Source: Sphingomonadales bacterium
Lineage (GTDB): Bacteria > Pseudomonadota > Alphaproteobacteria > Sphingomonadales > Sphingomonadaceae
DNA: 64,000 nt
Assembly: GCA_027486275.1 (NCBI GenBank)
Contig: JAIXPM010000265.1
Coordinates: 62,001-126,000 of the forward strand
Direction of reading: 5' to 3'
In this document: piece after piece, positions 45,900 to 53,154 of the stretch
How the letters are laid out: each line of letters begins with the position of its first letter
How positions within the stretch are numbered: the stretch's first letter is position 1
Program-made: the position numbers and the translations under genes
The notes under the pieces: generated by a model
The model's database searches: none
What the model saw: only the letters and a program-made list of their open reading frames with translations
Told to the model about the DNA's origin: nothing

Positions 45900-46567
45900 G
45901 ATGGCACCGCTCGTTGCGCACGGTGCGCAATACGTTGTTCACGGTGCTGGTTAAGGGCCTCGAGCCACCTTTCGGCGGCATAGTCGCTTGGCCACGGCTC
46001 CCACGGCGCGAAGGGCCCGGTCTCAAGGGGATCAGACATCAAGGGTGCGGTCGAAATCTTCAGGACCGATCGGATATCGCCAGGTGTCCAGCGCGCGACA
46101 TGGAGCGCTTCGCTTGCCGCAGTGAGGGTGTCAGCTGCCTTGTGCTGCCGGTATTGCTCCGGGCGAATATCGGGCAGCTGGTATCGTGCTGCAATGGCGG
46201 CGGTCAGCTTCTGGCATAGTGCCGCGAATGGAGTTCCGAGGAACGCCTTCAGTGGCGCGATGCAGTCAAAGCCCAGCAAACCCTCTTCGGCATCGTGCAG
46301 AAGTTCAAAAAGGGCTTCGCCTCCTTCAAGCACCGCCTCGTCGGCCTGGCGGATCGCGAGCACGGACAAGCTGTGCTGGGCGACGGACAAGGGATGTGGC
46401 CAGCCTGAATGGCCCCCCCAACGGAATGTGCGCGACAATCCGATCGCAAGGTCTTCATCGGTCCAGCTCTGGGGATCGGGACTGGCCAGATCAATAACAG
46501 CACCGCTGGGCAGCAGCACGAATGGCCGCTGACTGTCAGTGTCGATCAATGGTGATGGATTCGACAT
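45896..46567 (-). CDS. HD-domain phosphohydrolase-like protein
   Basis: 223 residues from ATG 46567 (ribosome site gaaggagcc). The HD-type metal site is seen as RWGGHSGWPHPLSVAQHSL and LLHDAEEGLLG, a pattern of the YfbR/HD_3-like group acting on nucleotides. A helical C-terminus follows. It is common on plasmids next to Toprim proteins. It might clean up nucleotides or signal molecules; the substrate is not predictable. It overlaps the Toprim gene by 4 bp and is the most upstream gene of the minus-strand leading region. Confidence 0.8.
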   Translation of the reverse strand: MSNPSPLIDTDSQRPFVLLPSGAVIDLASPDPQSWTDEDLAIGLSRTFRWGGHSGWPHPLSVAQHSLSVLAIRQADEAVLEGGEALFELLHDAEEGLLGFDCIAPLKAFLGTPFAALCQKLTAAIAARYQLPDIRPEQYRQHKAADTLTAASEALHVARWTPGDIRSVLKISTAPLMSDPLETGPFAPWEPWPSDYAAERWLEALNQHREQRIAHRAQRAVPS

Positions 46568-46646
46568 GGCTCCTTCTCCGACTGCATGAATGCACCTGCA
46601 TCCACCGTTCAACCTCCACTCTCACGACCATCAAGCGCCCCCTATC

Positions 46647-46676
46647 TTGACCGAAACTGACAAATAAATCTATGGT
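46647..46676 (+). promoter_or_regulatory. Promoter of the lytic transglycosylase gene
   Basis: TTGACC (46647-46652), 18-bp spacer, TATGGT (46671-46676). The -10 ends 6 nt before the ATG at 46683, so the transcript would be nearly leaderless. The -10 lies inside a 20-bp motif repeated at 51798-51817. Confidence 0.5.
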
Positions 46677-46679
46677 TGC
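46660..46679. repeat. 20-bp motif, copy 1
   Basis: ACAAATAAATCTATGGTTGC. It matches the copy at 51798-51817 at 18 of 20 positions. Both lie at the start of a transcription unit, so it may be a binding site for one regulator. Confidence 0.5.
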
Positions 46680-46682
46680 GGT

Positions 46683-47453
46683 ATGCGCATCTGGTTGACA
46701 GCATTCGCACTCGCAGGGTCGGCTCCGTCGTTCGGGCAGACCGCCGTCACCATGGACTTTTCGCAAGGACAGACGACTGTGCCCGGCGTTGAATCACGTG
46801 CCACGGGCAACTTTGTTGAAAACCGTCTGGGGATCTGGCGGACAGCACCACAGGCGTTGGATCCAAGCGTTGCTTCTGAAATTGCGCATGACATGTCGCG
46901 AACGACAACGTCGCCAGCAGCGCAGCCAGGACTTGCCTTCGTCGATCCATGCTCAAAGTTCCGCGTGCCGGCTGATGTTCCCGGCCTTCAGAGCGACGTC
47001 ATACGGCGCCGTCTCAGCTGGTGGTCAGTCGTTTCCGCCACCGAGTGCCGCTATGGTATTCCTGCAGGTTTGCTCGATGCGGTTATCCTGCAGGAATCGC
47101 GCTACAAGACTGCAGTCATCAGCCCCAAGGGCGCAATCGGTCTGGCGCAGCTGATGCCGGGTACGGCGGGCGATCTCGGCGTTGCCGATGCCTTCGATCC
47201 GGCGAGCAACATCGATGGCGGCGGGCGCTATCTGCGGGCGCAACTCGATCGCTTCAAATCCGTCCATCTTGGGGTCGCTGCCTATAACGCCGGACCAGGC
47301 GCGGTACGCTCGGCGCGAGGCATACCGCAAAATGGCGAAACGCCAGACTATGTCCGCCGGGTGCTGGATTTCTGGTCGGCGTCTGAAGGTGATCCACTGG
47401 CCGGCGCGCGTCGAATTGCTCAGATGCTGGGCTTCGTAAACAACGAGCAATAA
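46683..47453 (+). CDS. Lytic transglycosylase (VirB1/Orf169-like, SLT domain)
   Basis: 256 residues with a signal peptide (MRIWLTAFALAGSAPSFGQT). The SLT domain occupies about 120-225: LDAVILQESRYKTAV (catalytic Glu138), SPKGAIGLAQLMPGTAGDLG and VHLGVAAYNAGPGAV. It cuts peptidoglycan so the T4SS and pilus can pass. It is on the plus strand with its own promoter, and separate from the main tra operon 5 kb downstream. Assignment to the transfer system is from context. Confidence 0.9.
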   Translation: MRIWLTAFALAGSAPSFGQTAVTMDFSQGQTTVPGVESRATGNFVENRLGIWRTAPQALDPSVASEIAHDMSRTTTSPAAQPGLAFVDPCSKFRVPADVPGLQSDVIRRRLSWWSVVSATECRYGIPAGLLDAVILQESRYKTAVISPKGAIGLAQLMPGTAGDLGVADAFDPASNIDGGGRYLRAQLDRFKSVHLGVAAYNAGPGAVRSARGIPQNGETPDYVRRVLDFWSASEGDPLAGARRIAQMLGFVNNEQ

Positions 47454-47508
47454 GCGCGGTCATGGAACCGCGTTAGTGCCTCTGGTCTCTCGAAGATTAT
47501 CCGAGAGG

Positions 47509-48030
47509 CTAGTCGATTCGAGGTTTTAGATCACCGACCGGGTCGATCAACGTAACCTTGGCCCCTCCCTTGTCCCAGCTCCACAATACCAGGTTAACCC
47601 CTTTGGCCTGTATACTGGGAACGAGACAGCCACTGAACCCTGCCGCGAGGGCGTCTTGAGCCAGCGCCCAGCTTGCCGGGGCACGGCGCTCGATATCCCG
47701 GATGCGCCGCCAGGGCAGCGTAAGTACTGCATCGTCCATTCCGACGGATGCGCGGACAGCTGGGTCGGTAAGGTCAAGTATTGCTTCGGCGTCGACATCA
47801 TAGGGCGCGAGCGTTCCAGGATGGATCAGTGCCTGCATGTATTCGGCGATTGCCGTTCCATGATCAGCTGAGAAATAGAGCGCCGGCATGCCAGCTGCAT
47901 TCCAGCGACCGCCAGCGCGCGCCGCACCGGCCCCAGAAAGCGGCTCATGATGCCATCGCGGGCTCAACATCCGCCACCAGCGTCCCGCCACCCCTTTGCG
48001 CGGTGCTGCATCCAGCGTCCATTGACTCAC
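47509..48030 (-). CDS. RES-domain toxin
   Basis: 173 residues from GTG 48030, overlapping the antitoxin stop by 4 bp. RES signature: LSGAGAARAGGRWNAAGMPALYFS (Arg42, Trp43, Asn44, Tyr52) and IAEYMQAL (Glu63), then a late serine region (AAGFSGCLVPS). RES toxins degrade NAD+ or ADP-ribosylate targets in type II toxin-antitoxin systems. It is paired with the Xre/ParS-type antitoxin upstream. The longer in-frame ATG start was rejected since it would run through the antitoxin gene. Confidence 0.9.
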   Translation of the reverse strand: MSQWTLDAAPRKGVAGRWWRMLSPRWHHEPLSGAGAARAGGRWNAAGMPALYFSADHGTAIAEYMQALIHPGTLAPYDVDAEAILDLTDPAVRASVGMDDAVLTLPWRRIRDIERRAPASWALAQDALAAGFSGCLVPSIQAKGVNLVLWSWDKGGAKVTLIDPVGDLKPRID

Positions 48031-48380
48031 GCGTATGTGCCGTCCCGCAGATCCTCCAGATATGCGAGCACTGCGTCGCCATGCCCTGCTTCGACCAAGT
48101 CCTGCGCCGTGCGTCCGTCGTGACCGGGAATGGGCTGATGCCGAAACCACACGATTGCCTGGTCAGCGTCGCCCGTCAGCGATTCAACCTGAGCGAGGAT
48201 ACGAGCAATAGGTTCAAGTCGTGCCTGAACCGCTGGCGACGCAGGACGCGCGAGTGTGTTGCGATGCAGTCGCGCCATTCGCGCAAAATCGACGAGCGGC
48301 AGATGCAACCGCTTGCTCATCCGCTGCGGGGAGAGATGGTCCGCCTCCCGGAAATCATCGATCAACGCGGTCAACATCAC
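48027..48380 (-). CDS. Xre/ParS-type antitoxin (DUF2384-like)
   Basis: 117 residues. N-terminal HTH-like region (LSPQRMSKRLHLPLVDFARMARLHRNTL). The C-terminal part, PGHDGRTAQDLVEAGHGDAVLAYLEDL, is typical of the DUF2384 (antitoxin Xre/MbcA/ParS toxin-binding) family. It neutralises the RES toxin encoded downstream and should bind the palindromic promoter at 48389-48435 to autoregulate. The gene pair is translationally coupled. Confidence 0.9.
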   Translation of the reverse strand: MMLTALIDDFREADHLSPQRMSKRLHLPLVDFARMARLHRNTLARPASPAVQARLEPIARILAQVESLTGDADQAIVWFRHQPIPGHDGRTAQDLVEAGHGDAVLAYLEDLRDGTYA

Positions 48381-48388
48381 CCAATTCC

Positions 48389-48435
48389 TATGTGCGTAAG
48401 TAGTGCACTATATGCCTATCTGGCGCACATATCAA
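48389..48435 (-). promoter_or_regulatory. Promoter/operator of the RES-Xre pair
   Basis: Minus-strand -35 TTGATA (48430-48435), 17-bp spacer, -10 TATAGT (48407-48412). The -10 overlaps a perfect 10-bp palindrome TAGTGCACTA (48401-48410), and two half-sites TATGTGCG (48389-48396) and CGCACATA (48424-48431) flank it symmetrically. This fits autoregulation by the antitoxin. Confidence 0.7.
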
Positions 48436-48463
48436 GCAAGCCGGGCAAATGCGCCGTTATGGC

Positions 48464-48727
48464 TCAGCCCTTCCAAGGCAGACTGAACGCAAATGCTGCA
48501 ACGATCCCGAGAGTTACCGGCGTCGAAAGCAGATATGTTTTTTGCCACCGCCACCATATCCTCGGGCCAAGCAACACCCATGCTCGCCAACCGATTGTCG
48601 TCAGCCAGACGCGCTCGCGAACCAGCTGGACGGCGACGCGTGTGGCCGAGAGTATCGTCGCGATCACACAGCAAACACCCGTTGCCGCATAGAGCGACAT
48701 CCAAAGCTGAAAATCGTGCGCTGACAT
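48464..48727 (-). CDS. Small membrane protein
   Basis: 87 residues with two predicted transmembrane helices (FQLWMSLYAATGVCCVIATILSA and VTLGIVAAFAFSL) and a tryptophan-rich loop between. It lies just downstream of the RepC-like gene on the same strand, 35 bp after its stop. No family recognised. It could help anchor the replicon or be unrelated. Confidence 0.5.
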   Translation of the reverse strand: MSAHDFQLWMSLYAATGVCCVIATILSATRVAVQLVRERVWLTTIGWRAWVLLGPRIWWRWQKTYLLSTPVTLGIVAAFAFSLPWKG

Positions 48728-48762
48728 GCTGCTCCTTTAGTCGATTCGTGCGCTGCATGGCA

Positions 48763-49986
48763 TCATCTTGCTTGGCTCTTGCGGTGAAATCCCCAGACTG
48801 AGCGGTCGAGATGCAGCGCGCCGCAGCGGGCGCGCTTGAGCATCCCGCCAAAATACTGCCCAGCAGTGGTCGATATCCGCCCAGCAGCAAGAAGTTCGGC
48901 GACTAGCCCGATGGCGACGGTTCGCTGCTCCGGCCCCATATCGGACAGGGCCCGCTGCCAACATGCGGCGTTGACGCCGAGGTCACGGGCTAGGCGAGAG
49001 GCAGCGCCGTCTATCGTCCGCCAAGTCGGCGCGTCCGCTGTCGAAGCCCCGCCGACATACATCGCCAGGCTCGGAAAGCACGCGACAATTGTCCGCGGCG
49101 TCCAACGCGGCGACTGACTCAAGTCGCGATGCAGCGTTTCTCCGGAGGCATCTCCGCCAGCCACTACAGGTCCAGATGAATCAGGGCCCTGTAGAGGTAA
49201 CTGGTGTCCATTTTCGCACCCCTCAGGTGTCCGAACCAGGCAATCAGGAGCCCTATCGTGGTCGGCCAACGCTTCAAGTCTTTCGGCGATTTCGGCGACC
49301 TGGTGCGACAGCCGCTCGAGCTCGCCGAGCCTGCCGCCAGCGCAGGCTGACCGGATTGCCGGGATCAGCGACTTGCTTTCGGCCATATGGAGCAGTGCTG
49401 GCCCGCGATCGCGCTCATCCAGAAGCTCCAGCGCTGCACGCTGGCGGCGTCGGTCGCGGCCGATACGGGCCTTTTCGACGGCAAGCGCGAGGTCGAGGTC
49501 ATCTTGCGCCGCAATGGTCGCCCGCATCGACATCATCAGGTTGACCAGCGGCTCAAGCGAGATCCCGCAGCCTTCGATGAAGCTGCCGTCGCCCGTCGCG
49601 TTGCGCTTCCTGGCAACAAAGCGGTGGCCATTTCCGCTGAGCGATCGGCGAAGTGTCGTTCCGTCGTGCCGGCGCAACTGACGCCCAAGCGCGGTCCGGC
49701 TCATCCCGCAGCGCTCTTCCAGGAATCGGTTGCTGTGGGCCAACATGACAGGGTGACCCTCGTCATAGTCAGATGCCTTGCTCAGCCGCAGCAGTTCAAG
49801 GTGAAAGCGTTGGTCGGGCTGGCTATGGCCAAGTTGACGTGCCGCCCGCCGGTAAAGTCGGATCACTTCGACTTTTGACGGGCGATTGGACTCTGCCGGC
49901 GCCGGTCTCCGGCTCTGCAGCTTCATGCGTTCGTCGACATAGGATCCGACGATCGCGGCGATGGTTTGGCATTCGTTGTGTGACAC
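48763..49986 (-). CDS. repC: RepC-like plasmid replication initiator
   Basis: 407 residues from GTG 49986, which has ggagga 3-4 nt before it; an ATG at 50184 in frame is less likely. The HTH region AHSNRFLEERCGMSRTALGR and the following GHRFVARKRNATGDGSFIEGCGISLEPL resemble the N-terminal half of RepC. The C-terminus ISTTAGQYFGGMLKRARCGALHLDRSVWG resembles the family's end. RepC initiates replication at an origin within or next to its gene. No repA or repB is beside it in this window, so partition functions lie elsewhere. A candidate antisense RNA overlaps its leader. Confidence 0.75.
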   Translation of the reverse strand: MSHNECQTIAAIVGSYVDERMKLQSRRPAPAESNRPSKVEVIRLYRRAARQLGHSQPDQRFHLELLRLSKASDYDEGHPVMLAHSNRFLEERCGMSRTALGRQLRRHDGTTLRRSLSGNGHRFVARKRNATGDGSFIEGCGISLEPLVNLMMSMRATIAAQDDLDLALAVEKARIGRDRRRQRAALELLDERDRGPALLHMAESKSLIPAIRSACAGGRLGELERLSHQVAEIAERLEALADHDRAPDCLVRTPEGCENGHQLPLQGPDSSGPVVAGGDASGETLHRDLSQSPRWTPRTIVACFPSLAMYVGGASTADAPTWRTIDGAASRLARDLGVNAACWQRALSDMGPEQRTVAIGLVAELLAAGRISTTAGQYFGGMLKRARCGALHLDRSVWGFHRKSQAR

Positions 49987-50083
49987 GACTCCTCCAATCG
50001 GGAGCAGCACGAGGCAACAGAAAACCCGCGGCGCCAAATCGCGCATTCTTGACAAAATGGCCGAGGTCATCGACGATGCGGAG

Positions 50084-50159
50084 TGTTGAGGAGCTTCGCA
50101 GTCAGGTTGCAGCCTGGTGATGATCCCGCGGAAAGCCCGGCCTCGTGCCGGGTTTTTCT
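50084..50159 (+). ncRNA. Candidate antisense RNA opposite the repC leader
   Basis: Promoter TTGACA at 50049-50054 with a weak -10 (GACGAT, 50072-50077) predicts a start near 50084. A CAGG-ttgcag-CCTG hairpin (50103-50116) and the stem CCCGGC-ctcgt-GCCGGG (50136-50152) with a five-T tail follow. It is complementary to the untranslated leader of repC. RepABC plasmids encode such a small counter-transcribed RNA upstream of repC that controls copy number. The start is predicted, not mapped. Confidence 0.5.
50135..50159 (+). terminator. Intrinsic terminator of the candidate antisense RNA
   Basis: Stem CCCGGC-ctcgt-GCCGGG followed by TTTTTCTG on the plus strand. There is no protein-coding gene on that strand nearby, supporting a small RNA. 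Confidence 0.7.
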
Positions 50160-50321
50160 GTTTCCGGGCAATCTCCCTCTTCAATTGCCGTCATCAGACG
50201 GGTTGGACGAATGGCCGAGAGCTTTCCTGTAGTTCAGCCAAAGCTGCGCCTCCGCCGAAAATGCGTTTGATCGGCACTATGCTTTGGGACAAATTATAAG
50301 GGTCGCTCAAGACCCGTTTCG

Positions 50322-50352
50322 AAAGGCCCGCCGCGCCAACGGCGGGTCTTTA
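50322..50352. terminator. Hairpin between repC and the LuxR-type gene
   Basis: Stem CCCGCCG (50327-50333) with CGGCGGG (50340-50346) and short T-containing flanks on the plus side (TCTTT). It could terminate the LuxR-type transcript or a plus-strand transcript. Confidence 0.45.
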
Positions 50353-50470
50353 CGTTTCAGGCGAATCGCGCGGTTTCATACATCCCCTTTCCAATGCTTC
50401 GATCTGTCCCTGCCCGGGATTTCTGGCAGCTTGGGCGGCACCCCCTCCTGTTGCCGCCCGCGCCTGCAAG

Positions 50471-51196
50471 TCAGTGGATCACGTCTTCGAAGCGGATCGC
50501 CTGCTCGAACAGCGTGCGCACGACGAGCTCGGTCTGGGACCCGACCTCATAGTGTTTGCAGCCGCGGATCACGACCGCGTTGATCGCCTTGATGTCGATC
50601 CCAAGTTTGCGCGCAATCTGATGACGGCTCATGCCCCTGCACAGGTAGGTGATGACCCTCCGGTCGTGGTCCGAGATTGCCTTGGCATGATCGGCATTGG
50701 CGCGCTTGATGCGGCGTCCCGCCAGAAATGCCCGGCTCGCCGTGTACATGGCCATTGGCAGGCTGTCCTTGTTGAGGGGTCGAGCCTTGCCGTTCACGAA
50801 GGAAACGCTTGCAGAGGGTTCGCCGGGAGCGTGCAGCGGCACGGTAAAACCAAAGGCCAGACCATGCTGGCGTGCCATTTCAAGATAACGCTGTTGATCG
50901 CCCGTCAGCGTGAGAATCTTCGGCAGATCTTCCCATTCAAACGGTCCAGGCATGATGCTGCCAGCCAGCAGGATCGGGCTGCGGGTGTAAGCGAAGGTTT
51001 CGCTCATCAATCGCACCCAGCTGTCAGGATAGTCTTGAAGGAGGATACCGTCCGTACGGCTCACGTTGGCCTGAATGAACGCGTAGTGCTGAAAGCCGAG
51101 TTTGGCCTTTGCGTTGCGCAGCGCAATATGCAGTGCCTCAAAGCTTTGCGCCGTCTCAATTGCGCCAAGTTCGATTTCAATCTTCTGCATACGCAT
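50471..51196 (-). CDS. LuxR/TraR-type regulator with incomplete AHL pocket
   Basis: 241 residues from ATG 51196 (gagggg six nt before). Residues about 20-165 are an autoinducer-binding-type domain: FQHYAFIQANVSRTDG and YPDSWVRLMSETFAYTRSPI. The conserved Tyr two turns after Trp60 is Met64, and the usual Asp before Pro is Ser73. The GerE HTH follows at about 180-230 (SDHDRRVITYLCRGMSRHQI). No luxI-type synthase is in the window. A role in controlling transfer is inferred from position near the tra operon. Confidence 0.85.
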   Translation of the reverse strand: MRMQKIEIELGAIETAQSFEALHIALRNAKAKLGFQHYAFIQANVSRTDGILLQDYPDSWVRLMSETFAYTRSPILLAGSIMPGPFEWEDLPKILTLTGDQQRYLEMARQHGLAFGFTVPLHAPGEPSASVSFVNGKARPLNKDSLPMAMYTASRAFLAGRRIKRANADHAKAISDHDRRVITYLCRGMSRHQIARKLGIDIKAINAVVIRGCKHYEVGSQTELVVRTLFEQAIRFEDVIH

Positions 51197-51306
51197 AACT
51201 GTCCCCTCACTCGGCGAAATAGCCCCTGGTTTGAACATTCTGCCTTGTTGATCGACCGATTCTGTACCTCGTGCTGAATTGCTGGCAGTTATGGCTTTGG
51301 TGAATT

Positions 51307-51762
51307 CTACTCACTTTCCAGTATCATCTGCAGCCGTTCCTGCCGTCGGCGGGTCGCTGCGCGAAGCTGTTCAATGGCGTTTTGGGCGTTGCCTTTGGCC
51401 CATCGCGGATCGAGCGGCGTACCAGCCTCGCGCGCATGTTCGCCAAGGTTGATGACAAATTCGGCGATGAAGGCTGCAAGATAGGCCTGCACTTCGGTAG
51501 CAAGAAGATCGCCATGGCCAAGCTCACTCAACAGGCGAGCACTAGCCCGAAAACTGCAGGCCGTGGCCCCTTCGCCAGCCTCGGACGGGGGCTTTCGTCC
51601 GCGTAGCCGGTAGAGCTGACGCGCGCTCAAGCCGAATTCGCTGGCGAGTTCCTGAATGGGTTTGGTGTCCCGGACGCGCTTGCGACGCGCGCCATGCGCC
51701 GGAATTTCAACGTCCAGCGCAGCTTCAAAACAATTGCCAGAACTCTCTGTTAAGGTTTTCAT
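51307..51762 (-). CDS. HTH-containing plasmid protein
   Basis: 151 residues from ATG 51762. A central HTH-like motif (ELASEFGLSARQLYRLRGRK) and a C-terminal helical region with LGEHAREAGTPL and AIEQLRAATRRRQERLQM. Possibly a regulator of plasmid genes, but I cannot name a family. A 20-bp motif (51798-51817) lies 36-55 bp upstream of its start, also present before the transglycosylase gene, so the two may share regulation. Confidence 0.6.
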   Translation of the reverse strand: MKTLTESSGNCFEAALDVEIPAHGARRKRVRDTKPIQELASEFGLSARQLYRLRGRKPPSEAGEGATACSFRASARLLSELGHGDLLATEVQAYLAAFIAEFVINLGEHAREAGTPLDPRWAKGNAQNAIEQLRAATRRRQERLQMILESE

Positions 51763-51797
51763 TTTGGCGGGTCTCAATGGACACACGCCACAGTATC

Positions 51798-51817
51798 ACG
51801 AATAAATCTATGGTGGC
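51798..51817. repeat. 20-bp motif, copy 2
   Basis: ACGAATAAATCTATGGTGGC, 18 of 20 identical to 46660-46679. On the minus strand it overlaps a possible -35 region (TTGCCA) of the gene starting at 51762. Confidence 0.5.
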
Positions 51818-52236
51818 AACGTGCAGCCCTCAGGCCAGGTCAAAGGCGATGGAATCAGCCCTTCACGTGAGAACTCCGGCCTCGCCATTCGCATCAGCGC
51901 CATAGCAACGGCATCCCTGTGATGGAGAGGCGCCGTGCTGTGTGTCTGCAGGCGCTTCTTGGCTGCCCGGAGTATCTGCATCTCATCGTGCTTTAGCCCA
52001 ACGACTTGGCGCTCGGTGCCGGAGAAATCATATTGGCCATGAAGTCGCAGGAGGACGATGAGGTCGACGCGTTTGTCGTCGAGGATCTGATCAAAGCCGG
52101 CAAGGGCAGCCTCGCGCATCGAGACGCACCGCCCATCGCGCAGAGTCAGCGTATGAATAGCGGCGGCTGCATGGACCAGCATTGCCGTGCTCTTGGGCAT
52201 AATGATGACACTGGCGGGCGGATCTGGTCGTGGCAT
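51808..52236 (-). CDS. Plasmid protein of unknown function
   Basis: 142 residues from ATG 52236, with cggagagc upstream; a second ATG at 52200 is possible. Mixed sequence with VSMREAALAGFDQILDDKRV and DEMQILRAAKKRLQTHSTAP. No recognised domain. It is transcribed away from traA; the region between the two starts holds three 22-bp-spaced operators (52294-52351), so it may share control with the tra operon. Confidence 0.55.
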   Translation of the reverse strand: MPRPDPPASVIIMPKSTAMLVHAAAAIHTLTLRDGRCVSMREAALAGFDQILDDKRVDLIVLLRLHGQYDFSGTERQVVGLKHDEMQILRAAKKRLQTHSTAPLHHRDAVAMALMRMARPEFSREGLIPSPLTWPEGCTLPP

Positions 52237-52293
52237 TCCGTTTGCTCTCCGCCTCCCTCACTGGCGTGTCACCACAGCATTTTTGCACACCAC

Positions 52294-52351
52294 CGCCATT
52301 TCTGGCAGCCCCGACTGCCATAAATGGCAGCGGCTTGTGCCAAAAATGGCA
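52294..52351. promoter_or_regulatory. Triple operator/iteron array upstream of traA
   Basis: Three 14-bp near-palindromes start at 52294 (CGCCATTTCTGGCA), 52316 (TGCCATAAATGGCA) and 52338 (TGCCAAAAATGGCA), exactly 22 bp apart, about two helical turns. They lie between the divergent gene starting at 52236 and traA at 52516. Either a cooperative regulator site for the tra operon or replication iterons. The rest of 52237-52515 holds no supportable gene. Confidence 0.65.
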
Positions 52352-52515
52352 AAACCAAGAGGCTAGGGCACGAAAAATACCGCGAGCCGCAAGATAATTG
52401 ACCGATTCTCTCGCCCGCACCGCCATTTTCGCCTTTTTGCTGGGTGCTGCAACCCTTGCTGATGATCCTTGCAGGTGCGGCCAGCCCGGTCGCGCTTGAA
52501 AGGAGAAGTCTCGTC

Positions 52516-52833
52516 ATGAAGCTTGCAACCATGCCGCGCCTCGCGCTCGGCAAAATCAGCGATGGGGCACTGCTTGCCCTGGTCGCCGGCCTCGGAGCCA
52601 CCGCCGCAATGGCCGGCGCCGATGCCACCTTCGCGCCGGCCCTTACCGTCTTCACCGACTATCTCGAAGGCACCGGCGGCGCGATCATCACCGTGTTGTC
52701 GCTTGCGGGCGGCATCATCGGGATGGCCTCGGGGCGTTTCAGCCTGGGGCAGATCGCCGTTCCCGTCGGCGTCGGGATTGGCGTCGGCACAGGCGTGCCG
52801 ATCGTCACGGCGGCCATCACGGCGGTCATCTAG
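52516..52833 (+). CDS. traA: F-type pilin TraA
   Basis: 105 residues from ATG 52516, with aggag ten nt upstream. A long leader peptide ends in an AMA-type signal cleavage site, then a short pilin with two hydrophobic segments (GAIITVLSLAGGIIGMASG and VPVGVGIGVGTGVPIVTAAI) and a small polar loop. That is the F pilin layout. It is the first gene of the tra operon, with the operator array upstream. The in-frame ATG at 52444 was passed over as it lacks a ribosome site. Confidence 0.85.
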   Translation: MKLATMPRLALGKISDGALLALVAGLGATAAMAGADATFAPALTVFTDYLEGTGGAIITVLSLAGGIIGMASGRFSLGQIAVPVGVGIGVGTGVPIVTAAITAVI

Positions 52834-52860
52834 GCCGCTGGCGCAGGGCGGCGTTCGATC

Positions 52861-53148
52861 ATGTCCGACAAGTATCTCATCCCGCGGCGGCTCGATGATC
52901 CCGAGCTGATCGGCCTCTGGACGCTCGATGAGTTTATCGCGCTCGTCGTGCCGTTCTCGTGGGGGATACTCTCGCAGCATCTGTTCCTTGGCCTGGTTCT
53001 CTCACTGGCGGGGTGGTTCGTCTTGCGTAAGGCAAAAGCGGGACGAGCGACCTCCTGGTTATTGCATCTGGCCTATTGGCAATTGCCGCCGGGTTTCACC
53101 GGCATGAAACGGACGCCGCCCTCGCATTGCCGTTTGCTGGCGGGGTAG
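52861..53148 (+). CDS. traL: Conjugal transfer protein TraL
   Basis: 95 residues beginning MSDKYLIPRRLDDPELIGLW, the typical TraL start. Two short hydrophobic segments place it in the inner membrane, as in the pilus assembly complex. It is 27 bp after traA and 6 bp before traE. F TraL is about 91 residues. Its exact role in pilus extension is not settled. Confidence 0.9.
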   Translation: MSDKYLIPRRLDDPELIGLWTLDEFIALVVPFSWGILSQHLFLGLVLSLAGWFVLRKAKAGRATSWLLHLAYWQLPPGFTGMKRTPPSHCRLLAG

Positions 53149-53154
53149 AAGCCA

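Noticed and set aside
52294..52351. CRISPR-like array
   Set aside because: Only three short palindromes with 8-bp gaps and no spacer-like unique segments; they are operators or iterons.
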